Assembly (NCBI GenBank): GCA_947495685.1
Contig: CANLZY010000003.1
Span: 1-64,000 of the forward strand
DNA from: an uncultured Tropicimonas sp.
Lineage (GTDB): Bacteria; Pseudomonadota; Alphaproteobacteria; Rhodobacterales; Rhodobacteraceae
Reading direction: 5' to 3'
DNA length: 64,000 nucleotides
Part shown: positions 27,061 to 37,717 of the stretch, piece by piece
Position numbering within the stretch: position 1 is the first letter of the stretch
How the letters are laid out: every line of letters starts with the position of its first letter
The notes under the pieces: model-generated
Databases searched by the model: none
The model's input: the letters and a program-made list of their open reading frames with translations, nothing else
Told to the model about the DNA's origin: nothing
Position numbers and translations under genes: made by a program

Positions 27061-28033
27061 AAGGCCGGAATGTTGCCGAACGATGCCCGTGTCACCGGCG
27101 GCCCATGCCTGGCTGAACGCAGCGGAACCGGAGGAAATCCGCCGGGCGGGGGCGATCCGCCACGTCAGGTTCGCCTCAGTCATCCGCGAACACCAGGCGT
27201 TCGTCAGAATGGATCATATCCGCTCTGATGGGGGCCGGAGATCGCGTGGTGATGTTGGCGCAGGTCTCGAGAGAAAGAGCAACGATCGGCACACGAGCTT
27301 CACGATCGACCTGAGGATCAGAGCCAAGACTGCCGAAGGGTCGTCATCGCGTTCGACCACCCTCTATCTGGCTTTGGTTCGCCAGAATACTTGCGACAGG
27401 TTTGGATCAAGCCGTGGAAAGGGGGAGATCTTGTCGCATTGGTCCATGTGATCGATCTGTTTGACCAACACGCCTCACGTTCGTTCATCGACAATGCGCT
27501 CCGTTCCGCCAACTTCGATCGAGGCATGTTCACCTATGCATCGGGCTTTGGGCGGTAGTGCGCGCCATCGGTGACCGTCATCTCGGGGCGCGGATCGGGC
27601 GGGATCTCGACCAATTGGCGTATGGCGCCTGTTCGAATTTCTCTCTCGGGCGCGCCCGGTCTGGCTTCGGCACTCGGAAACATGCCCTGTTCGTCACCCA
27701 ACCGGGATCTGAAACCGTGCTTCGGGAAACCGAAACTCATCGTCGTCGGACGCGAATCCCAACGTCTCGCCGGGATCGAGCACCGGCACCTTGGCGAAGC
27801 CGCCCTGTTCTTTGATCGGTCATGGGCATCACGCCCGACCAGACAATGGATGCCACGGTGAAACATTTCACTTCACCTTCGCGTTCGGCGTTGTGTCCGA
27901 AGACGCCGTTGAAGGGCTGCGTGCATTCGGGCCACGGACGCTTCGGCGCGCGTTGCTGGCCTCGGGCACGTCCTTTTGTCAGGTCCGCCGAGAGCCGCTC
28001 TTGTTGGACAGGGCAGCTTCGGTCTCGATGCCG
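27061..28033. other. Probable decayed coding DNA without assignable genes
   Basis: About 970 bases with no intact gene. Short protein-like stretches occur: on the + strand near 27350-27555 one frame reads WIKPWKGGDLVALVHVIDLF, and on the - strand near 27700-27800 one frame reads GFAKVPVLDPGETLGFASDD. Neither could be assigned to a family, and both are bounded by stops. I regard this as old gene debris, continuous with the pseudogene to the left. Confidence 0.35.
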
Positions 28034-28807
28034 TTAGCGGGCTCCCCGAACACGGTCGGCAACCGAGCCGAGGGCATCGGTGAGGGCTTCCCCACCTCCC
28101 TTGGCGTCGAAGACCAAAAACAATTGCTCGTTCAGCCCGCCCGGAGTGGAATGCCCGACGCGAAGATCCCCGAGGGTTTGCTCGGGCGCAGCGCGGGACG
28201 TGGACGCCAACCCGAAGAACAAGGTGTCGAGGTAGGCCTTTGCGCTAGCCGGGTCGGTGCCCTGCTTTTGCATCCAATTGGAGACGGTCTCAAGGAAACC
28301 GAAATAGGTTCCCATCGTCGAACTTGCGATTGCGTAGGAATCGAACGCATCAAGAGTTGGCGCGGACACGACCCGACCCATTCCGGAAAAGAACCGTTCG
28401 AGCAGATCAGAGTGGGGAAAGATCGCGGTGACGCCACGACCATCGGCCACCGTGGGGAGTGGAATGGCGCGGGTGATTTCCACCGGCGTTCCGATCCACC
28501 CCGCCAGTCTCTCGGCCGTCAACGTGGCGATCACGCTGACCACCGTCTGGCCCGGCTTGAATTGCAGCGCAGTGACGACGTCCTCCGCCTGATGAGGCAG
28601 CACGGCCAGAAAAACCAGGTCTGCCGTATCCAAGATGTCCTGATTGGCGTTGCACACTCGCACCTTGTCGAATTGCCGGGCGAGCCTGTCGGATACCTCT
28701 CGTCCTCTCACGGAGACGAGAACCTCTTCTACGTCGAAGTCACTCGCGGACATTCCAACGATAATCGCTTCGGCAATGACGCCCGTACCGATAAAGCCGA
28801 TCTTCAT
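28034..28807 (-). CDS. Pyrroline-5-carboxylate reductase-family (ProC-like) NAD(P)-dependent reductase
   Basis: A 257-residue protein with an N-terminal Rossmann domain (MKIGFIGTGVIAEAIIVGM, then LVFLAVLPHQAEDVV) and a C-terminal dimerisation domain. The second half carries TSRAAPEQTLGDLRVGHSTP then GGLNEQL, which corresponds to the ProC signature region where T-S-P-G-G-T is usual. The start at 28807 has GGAGGAG eight bases upstream. It is the only intact gene between 26.3 and 32.8 kb. It may be a bona fide P5C reductase or a paralogue acting on another cyclic imine. The divergence from canonical ProC leaves the substrate open. Confidence 0.75.
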   Translation of the reverse strand: MKIGFIGTGVIAEAIIVGMSASDFDVEEVLVSVRGREVSDRLARQFDKVRVCNANQDILDTADLVFLAVLPHQAEDVVTALQFKPGQTVVSVIATLTAERLAGWIGTPVEITRAIPLPTVADGRGVTAIFPHSDLLERFFSGMGRVVSAPTLDAFDSYAIASSTMGTYFGFLETVSNWMQKQGTDPASAKAYLDTLFFGLASTSRAAPEQTLGDLRVGHSTPGGLNEQLFLVFDAKGGGEALTDALGSVADRVRGAR

Positions 28808-30299
28808 GCACAAATCTCCTCCGTTTTACGGGCAGTGCGGCCAGACCCGTGGCGTTGGCACCCCGTGCCTGCCTGTCCGATCGTTCTACCCGTCCTGTCT
28901 TTCATCATTTTCAAGGCCAAGCGATGACAGGCCCGCTCGGCGTGAGCAATGGCCGATCGTCGAGGGGCGACTTGATCCGGGGATTTGGGATCCAGCATGG
29001 GTTGGCCGTTCGGATACAGACGGACGTCAAGCCAGGGGCCGAGCCGGCATCGATAGGACAGTTCATCAAGACGCGCACCGCCCCTGCAGTGGACAATCAT
29101 TGTTGCGCCACGCCCATTGCCGATACGCAGTATCGGTGAGAGGGGACAAACAAGTTCCTTGAAACGCCATGATACGACCGGCAGCAAATGACCCGCCAGG
29201 GGCAACGAGAGGGCGACACACGCTGTCGAGATCGGGGACGTCGCCAGATCAGGCTCATGCGTCTGGTCCCGATCGACTGCCCGGCAGGGCATTGCGCAGC
29301 ATTGCCACGTTGGAGGATCATGTGCCCGTCCGCGGAGGCCGGGTCCGTTCCTACGCGCTCGCCCGATATTGCTGCCGGGGATCTTCAACGCGGATCAGGA
29401 CTCGCAGGTCACTGGCACCGACCTGCCACACGACGCCAAGGGCAGGTCTCTGCGGACAGGCGCGGCCGCTGCCCTCCGTCTCAACGTCTGCAAGCAAACG
29501 GCTGCCCGGACGACGGATAACCGGACGATCGAGCGGCCTTGGCGGTTGCCGAACGACGAGCCCGTTTTCCTGAACGCATTGGGGACCTGCTCGCAAGCCC
29601 ATCACCCAAACAAGGCTGAACGCCCGCCCTCATCGCCCCGGCGGCTGATATCATCGCAGGTCCATGATACCGGTTTGAAACCTGAAGCGGCCTGCACAGC
29701 TGCCCGGATCTCTTCTAGCGTGAACCTTTCGACATCGAACGCATGGGAGCAGTTTTTTTGCCGGCAACCGCGATCCTGATCCGATCCGCCCCCATGAACA
29801 TATGCACCGGTATGACACCAAGCATGGCGTGTCAGTGCACATCTATCAGGACGGCGGAAAGGTGATCGTCCCGGCCATCGACAACGGCATCATGGCCCGC
29901 AGTTTCGCGGGGCCACTGTTTGCAAACAGCCTCGCCGAACCGGAAGCAGGCCTGTCGCGCCATCAGTCCCCTGAGATTGAAAGTGTATCGCACAATCGAG
30001 CGGGCGTACCGCAGGTGCGGTGCGAAATGGCGCGGTGGTGGTGACGCTGGCGGACAGTCGTCCTGGACGTTTCATCTGTACCGTGGGCCCCCCCGCTTTG
30101 TCTGGTCCATTGGTGCCAGTATCCGAAATGCAGCGGAGCATTTGTGCGCCTTGAAATACCGGTTGGGAGATGCCTCCGATTTGCTGCCATGAGTGTCGGC
30201 ATCGGGAGGTCAGGGTCCGCCGGCTGTCGGTGCCGTGTGCGCTGCGGTGGCATTTGGCGCTCAAAGAGCGGCACAAGCCACTGACGTTCCAGGCGAGGC
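28808..30299. other. Long interval without assignable genes, probable gene debris
   Basis: Nearly 1.5 kb with no recognisable intact gene or RNA. Isolated stretches look protein-like (for example a minus-strand frame around 28950-29110 and a + frame from 29802 reading HRYDTKHGVSVHIYQDGGK), but none matches a family I can name and all are short. Base composition resembles the surroundings, so it is probably ancient coding DNA, not foreign AT-rich sequence. Confidence 0.35.
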
Positions 30300-31660
30300 G
30301 TGCCATCATGGTCCTGTTTCTGTCTGTTCCGATCCATGCGGGGTCATCGCTCGAATTCTGCTGCGCCCACATCGCGACCCCGCAACGCGCGATGCCTGCA
30401 TCCTGGTGATCATTGTCTTGCCCGATGCCGGGGTCCTCGCCCATGTCCTGCTTGGCGAAACAAACATCGGGCGCGAACGGATCGCCCGGATGCGCAAAGT
30501 GATGGAAACGTTGCCGGACGTCCCGCAAATCCCGGGTGATGACAATCCTACCGTCCTAACCGAGCCGCACAGCGCCCTGTTCAAGGTTGGCAAGTCGATC
30601 AGCGGCTTCGACCCGGTCGGTGGAAACTCGGCCCAACTGATGGCGGGTTTCAAAGCGGACATCGACCGTGTTCACCTGATCCTCTACATCTGGATGCCCG
30701 ACAACAGCGGTCAAAAGATGGCCCAAGCGTTGAAACGCGCCGTGACCCGCGGCGTTGCCTGCCGCGCCATGATCGACGACCTTGGTTCGCGCCTGCTGAA
30801 AAAATCAGACCTGTGGACGGACATGGAAGCCGCTGGCGTCCACCTTGACCGCGCGCTGCCCATCGCCCCCCCTGCGACGGATGCTGGACCGTCGGATCGA
30901 TCTGCGCAATCACCGCAAGATCCTGGTGATCGACAACGCGATCACCTATTGCGGCAGCCAGAACGGCGCCGATCCGGATTTCCTGACCGAGGCGAGATAC
31001 GCCCCATCGGCCGATGCCGCAATGCGGCTCACCGGCCCCGTCGTGTGCCAGAACCAGCAGATGTTTGCAGGCGATTGGATGGCCTATGTCAGCGAAGACA
31101 TCACCGATGTGCTGAAGCAACCGCTGCCTCCCCCTGTCCCCGGTTTTCCCGCACAGGTCGTGGCGACCGGCCCGACCGCACGCTCTTCGGCGGCCTCCTA
31201 TATGGTCGGGTCACTGATGTATTCGGCCCTCGACACGCGGTTCATCACGACACCCTTTTTCGTGCCGGTCGGCTCCATGCAGGTGGGACTCTGCGCGGCG
31301 GCGAACCGCAGTGTGGACATGACGATCATTTCTCCAGCCCGCAACGACGATTTCGCCGTCGGCACGACCAGCCGCAGCTACTAGGAGGATCTGCTCGCCG
31401 CCGGTGTGAGGATCTTCGAAATCGAAGGCGGGTTCTTGCACGCCAGGTCGATGACCATACCGGCGCAGCTTCGAACTGAACTTCGAGAACATCATTCTGC
31501 TTTGTGATCCCGATGCAACCGCGGCGATGCGGGCGCGTCAGGCGCAATACCTTGTCGACAGCCAACCGCTGAGCACAGCGGCGGTCGCCGCCTGGCCGAG
31601 GTACCAACCCATCTGGAAAAACCTGTTCACCATTTCGGCCCGGTGCTCTGACACGGATAT
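30300..31660 (+). pseudogene. cls: Cardiolipin synthase (phospholipase D family) pseudogene
   Basis: The reading begins with a Cls-type membrane N-terminus (ARILLRPHRDPATRDACILV, then LLGETNIGRERIARM). It continues through the first half to a run of seven C at 30866-30872, where sense shifts frame. The next frame carries the first HKD motif, RNHRKILVIDNAITYCGSQN. TAG at 31381-31383 then interrupts the conserved SRSYYEDLL as SRSY-stop. The second HKD is altered (LHARSMTI; Lys replaced by Arg) and is followed by loss of roughly a dozen codons before SFELNFENIILLCDPDA. Three or more lesions make this a clear pseudogene. The upstream limit is approximate. Confidence 0.8.
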
Positions 31661-32341
31661 CAAAGATGACGCCGAAGATCGCCTTCACCCGCAGAGCGAA
31701 CGGACAGAGCGTCAGGCGACTGCCGTCCGTGTCCTGTTGTCGAAACAGGAACCTCAGCGATCTTGGCATGGACAAGGGACCTCGGCCGGGTCGGACTCGT
31801 CGCTGGCATTGATCGGCAACATCTGGCGCTGGTCGTTGGCCAGCTTCCGGGTGATCGTCGTTTCCGGATGGGTCATCTCGTCAACGACAGGGTCGACACC
31901 CAGGCCGCCTTCCGACAGTCCCTCGACCAGCATTTTTTCGACATTCTCGATCTGTTCGGGTGCCCAGCGGGCGGTCGACCGGTTCACCCCAAGCCGTGTA
32001 TGGAGACCTTCGGGACCATCAATCGGCAGCGGGCCGTTGGTCCGCTCCCCATGGTACAGGTAAAGGAGCGCGGGACATTTGCTCCCCTCTCGCAAGCGCC
32101 GCACAGGCGCGGCCTGAAGCTCCTCATGACAAGCTCCGTCAGCAGCCGAATGACGTTGGACACGCCGACCATTTTCTCGGTCGCCTCAAGGTCATGAAAG
32201 GCCTGACGGACCGGCCCTTCCTGCGGCAAGGCCGCAGCCAACGCCCGCCAGACCACCCCGAGATCAGCATGTACTGGCAGCGACAACGGCACCGGGTTCA
32301 CCAGTCGATCGACTCTGAGATAAACCAACAAAAACGGCGTC
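31661..32341. other. Interval without assignable genes
   Basis: No intact gene. A minus-strand frame around 31800-32050 reads PEQIENVEKMLVEGLSEGGLG, reminiscent of the E-A-L-x-x-G-A-x-G helix of D-aminoacylase-type amidohydrolases, but the surrounding metal-binding motifs are missing, so I do not call it. The right end adjoins a transposase fragment. Confidence 0.3.
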
Positions 32342-32536
32342 GGCTGGCACCGTACCGATCCGGGCAAGTCGCAGCAAAACGCCTTCATCGAATCCGTCAA
32401 CGGGAGCCTGCGTGACGAGTTGCTGACTGAGGAATTGTCTGACACCCTCGATTATGCCTGGCGAAACGACGACAGTCAGGTCAGGCCACACTCCTCGCTC
32501 GGAAACCGAACCCCCGCCGAAGCGCCGGACACTTGA
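32342..32536 (+). mobile_element. IS3-family transposase (orfB) C-terminal fragment
   Basis: One open frame reads [18 protein letters not shown], then [20 protein letters not shown] and a TGA at 32534-32536. This is the C-terminal end of the DDE integrase core of IS3-family transposases, including the catalytic glutamate in FIES. The rest of the element is absent: no N-terminal orfA and no matching inverted repeats were found. It is a relic and marks past insertion next to the RTX lipase gene. Confidence 0.8.
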
Positions 32537-32798
32537 GCCAAGGGAGGGTTCCGTGCCCGACGCGATTGCCGCCCCCCAACCCGACAAATGCAAACCCAGC
32601 GACTGTCGTCATGACTAAGGGATCAACGGAGCAGGTCCCGGTTCATACACAGCTCCAACCCTTTGCCACGATGCCCGGAGAACTCGACGCACGGACGCAC
32701 CGGGTTTCGAATGAGGGATTCACCCCATATGCCCGACCGTGGCGGCCCACTAGGGTAATGAGGCGAACAGGACACCGTCTTTTTTTGGAGGATTTACC

Positions 32799-35642
32799 AT
32801 GGGCCAGGCAATTTATAACTCCGGAACTGACCGATCCATCGGACAGGGCACCTACAACCTCTATTACAACCCGGCGGGCGACTCGCTAAACGCAACGGTC
32901 ACCAACGTCTCCTACAAGTTCTATCTCGCCTACAACGGCGGCCAGAAGGTCGACCTCGGGGATGTGGATATCTACCTCTATTCGCCAGATGGCGAGCGCC
33001 ACACGATCTATTACAACTTCGATCACTTCGGCTACGATACTGACGCCGGCAAGGACAGCGACAGCGCCTCGGACTACGATATCTACTACGACGGCGTCGG
33101 TGGCGAGAGCACCTTCTCCACCGGTTTCGACGGCGATCCGGTCAATGGAAACTGGCGGCTCCGGATCGACAACGACACCGGCAAGACGCTGACGATGAAC
33201 TATTTCGAAAGCAAGGTGGACTTCTTGTCGGCCCCCGACATGATCGTCGAGAACATCGCGATCAGCGGCGACAAGGCCCTTGGCGAGAAGGTCAAGATCG
33301 AGGCGACGCTCAAGAACATCGGCGAGACCGACTACCTCGGGATCGGCAAGAATTTCGACGTCGAATACCTGGTCAATGGCAAGGTCATCGGCACGGACTC
33401 GGTGACATACGGGCTGAACTCCGGCCAGTCGAACAAGGAAAGCATCACCTACACAGTCGAGACCGCGGGCCAGCAGAATGTCGAGGTCCGGGTCTCCGGG
33501 ATCAGCGGCGAAGCCTCGACCAGCAACAACTCCAGGTCCACCGGCTTCTATGCAGAGGCACCGGACCTGGTCGTTCAGGACATCAAGGTCTTCGGCGAGA
33601 TCAAGGCCGGAAACGAAATCAAGCTGGAGGCGGTTCTGGCCAACATCGGTGGCGCTGACTACGGCGGCCTGATCAAGGGCGGTTTCGATCTGGAGTACTA
33701 TGTCGAGAAGACGGACGGAACCGACCGCTACATCGGCAAGGACGAGGTGAGCTTTGGCCTGACCGCCGACCAGACAAACTCCGAGACCATCAAGTACACG
33801 CTCAAGAGCACGGACACCGGCAAATTCAAGGTCAAGATCGTCGACACGCAGGACGAAAGCAACACTTTCAACAACGCGCGCACCGAACTGGTCGGGGTTG
33901 AACATGACGGGGCGCACACTGTCGCGGACTCGTTGGAGCACGTCCAGATCGGCACCCTTTTTGCGCGCTCGGTCTACGGCGAAGAGAACATCAACGCGCT
34001 GTACAACGGAACTGCCGACAACGGTCTGACGGATCGCTATGACAGCTACTTCGACGATTTCGACTGGAAGGTCATGAAGCAGGCCGATCTCGGCTCCCAT
34101 TTCGTAGAGAACGAGGACGCGCGTTTCAAGATTGGCGGGCTCTTCGAAGGCAAGGCCGACGCATTGATCCCAAGTTGGGACGCGCAGTCGATCCTGGCGC
34201 TTGGCGAGACCAGCGACGGCGCCAAGACGCTGGTGCTGAGCTTCCGCGGCACCGACAGCGAGGACAGCAAGGCCAACGCCTTCATCAACGGCCAGGCGTT
34301 TTCCGGAGACGGGCTCTATCACCACTACAACGCCCACAAGCCGCTGGTCGAAGCCGCGCTGGCCTATGCGAACAACCCGTCGAACGACATCGACAAGATG
34401 ATCGTCTCCGGCCACAGCCTTGGCGGTTCCATGGCCGACATCTTTGCCTCCATTGATGCACAGCGGCTGGATGACAACATCGACCTGACGGTGGTTTCTC
34501 TGGCCTCTGCGGGGGTCGACAAGACACTCTACTCCCACACCCAGACCTTTGACGGCTTCGAGACGCAACACGACTACGAGGTGGTCGATGTTGACGGCAG
34601 CAAGGTCGAGTTGACCGCGGCCGATCACTACATCGGGATCTCGCACAACATGGATGCGGTGACCTTTGCGGAGCGTGTCGACCTTGACAGTCTCGACGAC
34701 ATTCTGGGCGGCCTTGACGGCTTCGTCGGCAACAACGTTCTGCGCAAAAACATCAATTTCGACGACGCTATCACACAGCTCTACCTGCCCAATGTGAACA
34801 ACGAAGAGCAGGATTCCGGCGGGTCACTCTTTCCCATGGGGTTCGGGGCGCATCACAATGTCGGCCTATACTGGGCGAACCTGGGAAACCTCGTGTCCGA
34901 TCCGCTGGCGGAGCACTACGACAACAGCCAGAAGATCACCTTCGGGCTGACCGACTATGCGAAGGTCAAGGATATCGACGGCACGGAGCTGCCGCTGTTC
35001 CAGACCTACACCCGCCTTGGCGACATTGGGTATGATAACGACGTTGGTCGGGATGCATTGGCCGGCAACAACGGCGACGACTACATCCTCGGGCTTTCGG
35101 GCAATGACGACATGGCCGGCGGGCGCGGAAATGACCTGTTGTCCGGCGGTCTCGGAAATGATGCCATCGCCGGTGACGACGGCGACGACAAGCTCGATGG
35201 CGGCAAGGGCAAGGACGATCTGTCCGGCGGAGACGGACACGATGCCATCTCCGGTGGCCACGGAAAGGACAACGTGTCCGGCGGTCAAGGAAACGACACC
35301 CTTGGCGGCGGAAGAGGCAAGGACGTGCTTTCTGGTGGCAAGGGGGACGACACGTTGAACGGGGGCATCGGCCACGACAAGCTCACCGGAGGAGACGGGG
35401 CCGACACCTTCATGCTCAAACCCAACACCGGGACCGACCGGATCACCGATTTCGATCCGAGCAGCGACGAAATCTGGATCGATGCGTCCCTTGCAGCCGG
35501 GCGCGACGCGGCGGCCCTTGCGACCCTGGCCGAGGCAAGGGGTTCGGGCGTGTCCATCGATTTTGGAGCCGACGCGCTGATCCTGAAGAACATCGACCTC
35601 GCGCGGATCGATGAGATCGAAGCAGCCATTCAGATCGTGTGA
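32799..35642 (+). CDS. Modular secreted RTX lipase: P-domain, two CARDB domains, class 3 lipase, RTX repeats
   Basis: A 947-residue multidomain exoprotein. Residues about 20-140 resemble a proprotein-convertase P-domain (DVDIYLYSPDGERHTI, NGNWRLRIDNDTG). Residues about 146-250 and 254-365 are two CARDB adhesion-like domains (APDMIVENIAISGD; APDLVVQDIKVFGE). A class 3 lipase domain follows with nucleophile Ser540 in VSGHSLGGSM and LVLSFRGTDSEDSK upstream. Residues about 757-870 hold at least ten GGxGxDxLx calcium-binding RTX nonapeptides, then a C-terminal segment typical of type I secretion signals. No Sec signal peptide is present, which agrees with type I export. GGAGG precedes the ATG. No secretion ABC/MFP genes lie nearby. 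It is followed 56 bases later by a histidine kinase. Confidence 0.85.
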   Translation: MGQAIYNSGTDRSIGQGTYNLYYNPAGDSLNATVTNVSYKFYLAYNGGQKVDLGDVDIYLYSPDGERHTIYYNFDHFGYDTDAGKDSDSASDYDIYYDGVGGESTFSTGFDGDPVNGNWRLRIDNDTGKTLTMNYFESKVDFLSAPDMIVENIAISGDKALGEKVKIEATLKNIGETDYLGIGKNFDVEYLVNGKVIGTDSVTYGLNSGQSNKESITYTVETAGQQNVEVRVSGISGEASTSNNSRSTGFYAEAPDLVVQDIKVFGEIKAGNEIKLEAVLANIGGADYGGLIKGGFDLEYYVEKTDGTDRYIGKDEVSFGLTADQTNSETIKYTLKSTDTGKFKVKIVDTQDESNTFNNARTELVGVEHDGAHTVADSLEHVQIGTLFARSVYGEENINALYNGTADNGLTDRYDSYFDDFDWKVMKQADLGSHFVENEDARFKIGGLFEGKADALIPSWDAQSILALGETSDGAKTLVLSFRGTDSEDSKANAFINGQAFSGDGLYHHYNAHKPLVEAALAYANNPSNDIDKMIVSGHSLGGSMADIFASIDAQRLDDNIDLTVVSLASAGVDKTLYSHTQTFDGFETQHDYEVVDVDGSKVELTAADHYIGISHNMDAVTFAERVDLDSLDDILGGLDGFVGNNVLRKNINFDDAITQLYLPNVNNEEQDSGGSLFPMGFGAHHNVGLYWANLGNLVSDPLAEHYDNSQKITFGLTDYAKVKDIDGTELPLFQTYTRLGDIGYDNDVGRDALAGNNGDDYILGLSGNDDMAGGRGNDLLSGGLGNDAIAGDDGDDKLDGGKGKDDLSGGDGHDAISGGHGKDNVSGGQGNDTLGGGRGKDVLSGGKGDDTLNGGIGHDKLTGGDGADTFMLKPNTGTDRITDFDPSSDEIWIDASLAAGRDAAALATLAEARGSGVSIDFGADALILKNIDLARIDEIEAAIQIV

Positions 35643-35698
35643 CAGGTTGCGGTAGCGCGGTCTATGATCGCGAAACCGCGCAGGGAAACTGGATTGTC

Positions 35699-37717
35699 AT
35701 GCTACGATTGATTTGTGCGATTGCCTTCATGGTCCTGAGCGCGACGAGTGCAGGCGCCCGGACCGTGGAGGACTGCCCGACCGTCCCCCTCTCTCCGGAG
35801 GCGGACTTCCGGTTGGATCTTGCGCCGTTTGCCTGCGCTTTCGTGGACGACACCGGGAACCTGACACTGGAAGATGTTGCGGGGGGAGCGAGCTCTTCCC
35901 GCTTCAAACCTGTCGAGGGCGCGCTTGTCGATTTCGGCTTTGGCGCCAGACAGAGCCGTTACTGGGTGCGGCTGAAGATCGAAAACCCCGGTGAGGCCGG
36001 TGGCCAATGGTGGTTGACCCACGACATACCCGTCGCCCAATCCATCGATGTCTACCTTGTCCCCGACGGGGCCGCGGAGGCCGGTGCCACGCGGCTGTTG
36101 TCCCTGACGGCGTCAGATACGTTCGACGCCCGGCCGATCGCCTATCGGCACCTCATGTCCGAGGTCGCGCTCGATGCCGGAGACGCGATGACGTTGTTCA
36201 TCGGGTATCGAACCAACCAGGCGACCGAGATGCCGCTCTTTGTCGAAGCCGGCCCCAATTTCCTGAAGCGGGTCCAGAACGAGGCCGGGCAGATCCTCGC
36301 GCTGACGGCCCTCATCTTCGGCATGGGTCTGATCTCCACGGTGTATCTTTATGGCCTCGACGGCAGACGCGCCTTCGCCTACGGCGGCTACATGCTCAGC
36401 AGCGTTGTCCTGCTCGTTCATATGGAGGGGTACGCGTTCCAGTTCCTCTGGCCCAATGCGCCGGGGTTCAACCACGTGGCGCTCGCGATCCTCTCGATGG
36501 TCTCCGTCGCCCTCGGGATCAATTTCGTCGCTCGGTTCGCCGCGGCCAGGGACCGGGCGAGAGGGCTGTACTGGGTGGCGATGACGACCATCGGCCTCCT
36601 GGCTTGTCTGACGTTGCTCTCCGTTCCACTCATTTCGACCATTGCCTACAAGAACATCACTTTGCTGACGGTCGGCTTCGGCACGATGTTGCAGGTGGCG
36701 CTTGCCTCGGCCGCGGCGCGCCAGAAGACGCCCGGCGCGGTGTTTCTTGTCGTAGGGTTCGGGGCGCTTGCGGCATCCTTCCTGTTCGGGATCTTCGGAT
36801 ACCTCACAGAAGGGTTGTTCGCGCAGGAACTGGTTGGCGCTGCCCTGAGGGTCGGCTTCCTGGTTGAGGCGATTGCCTTCTCGACCGCCATCGCCTTGAG
36901 GATCATGGCGGCGCGGCGCGAACGGGACGGCTTCTTGCGAGAGCAATTGCGCCTGACCGAAGATAGGCTTCACCTCAGCGAGGCCCTGCGACGCGCCGAA
37001 GATGATCGGCAGCGGGCCGCGGCGGCGGCGCAGCGCAGCAAGGACGCGCTGGCATCTGCGGCGCACGACATCCGGCAACCCCTGGCCTCCTTGCAGATGG
37101 CCCTGACCGGCGGAGATCTGGAACGGCAGGACATGAAGGACAGCCTCAACTATCTCGACGAGATCGTGCGCGCGGGGCTCGAGGCTCCGACCGAACCGCT
37201 TGGCACTGGCGATACCGATCCGCCCCAGATCGGTGCGCAAGAGACATTCAACCTCAATCTCGTCTTCCAGAACGTGGCGGCCATGTTCAAGGCAGAAGCG
37301 GATCGCCAGGGAACGGATCTGCGCGTTGTGCATTCCTCGGAGAGCATCTTCGCCGATCCGCTCTCCGTGATGCGCAGCGTGGGGAACCTCGTGTCGAACG
37401 CCTTGCAACATGCCGGGGCCAGCCGGATTTTGCTGGGCTGCCGCCGCCGCGGGCCGGTGATTTCGATCGAGGTTCATGACGATGGGCAGGGTATGGACGC
37501 GAGCGATTGTGTGCGCCTGCGCGAGCGTGGCGCCAAGGGCGCGCAATCGACCGGATCGGGGCTGGGCCTCGCCATCGTCGGAGAGTTGGCGGAACAGGAC
37601 GGGATAGGATTCGATCTTGCCTCGACGCTGAACGTCGGCACCGTCGCCCGACTCGATTTCGCGCGTGGCCCAAGCGCGCCATCATTGCACGAACCAGGAC
37701 AGGAGCCAGCCATATGA
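35699..37717 (+). CDS. 7TM-DISM sensor histidine kinase
   Basis: A 672-residue membrane kinase. Residues 1-20 are a signal peptide; about 30-190 form a periplasmic 7TMR-DISMED2-like beta-sandwich (GARQSRYWVRLKIENPG, QWWLTHDIPVAQSIDVYLV); about 200-410 contain seven transmembrane helices; a coiled coil (about 415-450) leads to the HisKA dimerisation helix with His456 in SAAHDIRQPLASL; and the ATPase domain carries N, G1 and G2 boxes (LVSNALQHAG, HDDGQGMD, GSGLGLAIV). DISM sensors are thought to bind extracellular carbohydrates or other small ligands. The ATG at 35699 starts the signal peptide. Its stop overlaps the response regulator start (ATGA). Confidence 0.9.
   Translation: MLRLICAIAFMVLSATSAGARTVEDCPTVPLSPEADFRLDLAPFACAFVDDTGNLTLEDVAGGASSSRFKPVEGALVDFGFGARQSRYWVRLKIENPGEAGGQWWLTHDIPVAQSIDVYLVPDGAAEAGATRLLSLTASDTFDARPIAYRHLMSEVALDAGDAMTLFIGYRTNQATEMPLFVEAGPNFLKRVQNEAGQILALTALIFGMGLISTVYLYGLDGRRAFAYGGYMLSSVVLLVHMEGYAFQFLWPNAPGFNHVALAILSMVSVALGINFVARFAAARDRARGLYWVAMTTIGLLACLTLLSVPLISTIAYKNITLLTVGFGTMLQVALASAAARQKTPGAVFLVVGFGALAASFLFGIFGYLTEGLFAQELVGAALRVGFLVEAIAFSTAIALRIMAARRERDGFLREQLRLTEDRLHLSEALRRAEDDRQRAAAAAQRSKDALASAAHDIRQPLASLQMALTGGDLERQDMKDSLNYLDEIVRAGLEAPTEPLGTGDTDPPQIGAQETFNLNLVFQNVAAMFKAEADRQGTDLRVVHSSESIFADPLSVMRSVGNLVSNALQHAGASRILLGCRRRGPVISIEVHDDGQGMDASDCVRLRERGAKGAQSTGSGLGLAIVGELAEQDGIGFDLASTLNVGTVARLDFARGPSAPSLHEPGQEPAI

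Noticed and set aside
31754-32104. Possible amidohydrolase (D-aminoacylase-like) fragment on the minus strand
   Set aside because: A single helix resembles the family, but all metal-binding motifs are missing; chance similarity cannot be excluded.
32886-34646. 586-codon minus-strand open frame within the RTX lipase
   Set aside because: It is the antisense of the repetitive, Asp/Gly-rich lipase gene; valine-rich low-complexity translation, no start signal.
35070-35410. Tandem repeat at the end of the lipase gene as a CRISPR-like array
   Set aside because: The periodicity is 27 bases within an open frame and encodes RTX nonapeptides; there are no spacers. No CRISPR array was seen anywhere in the window.
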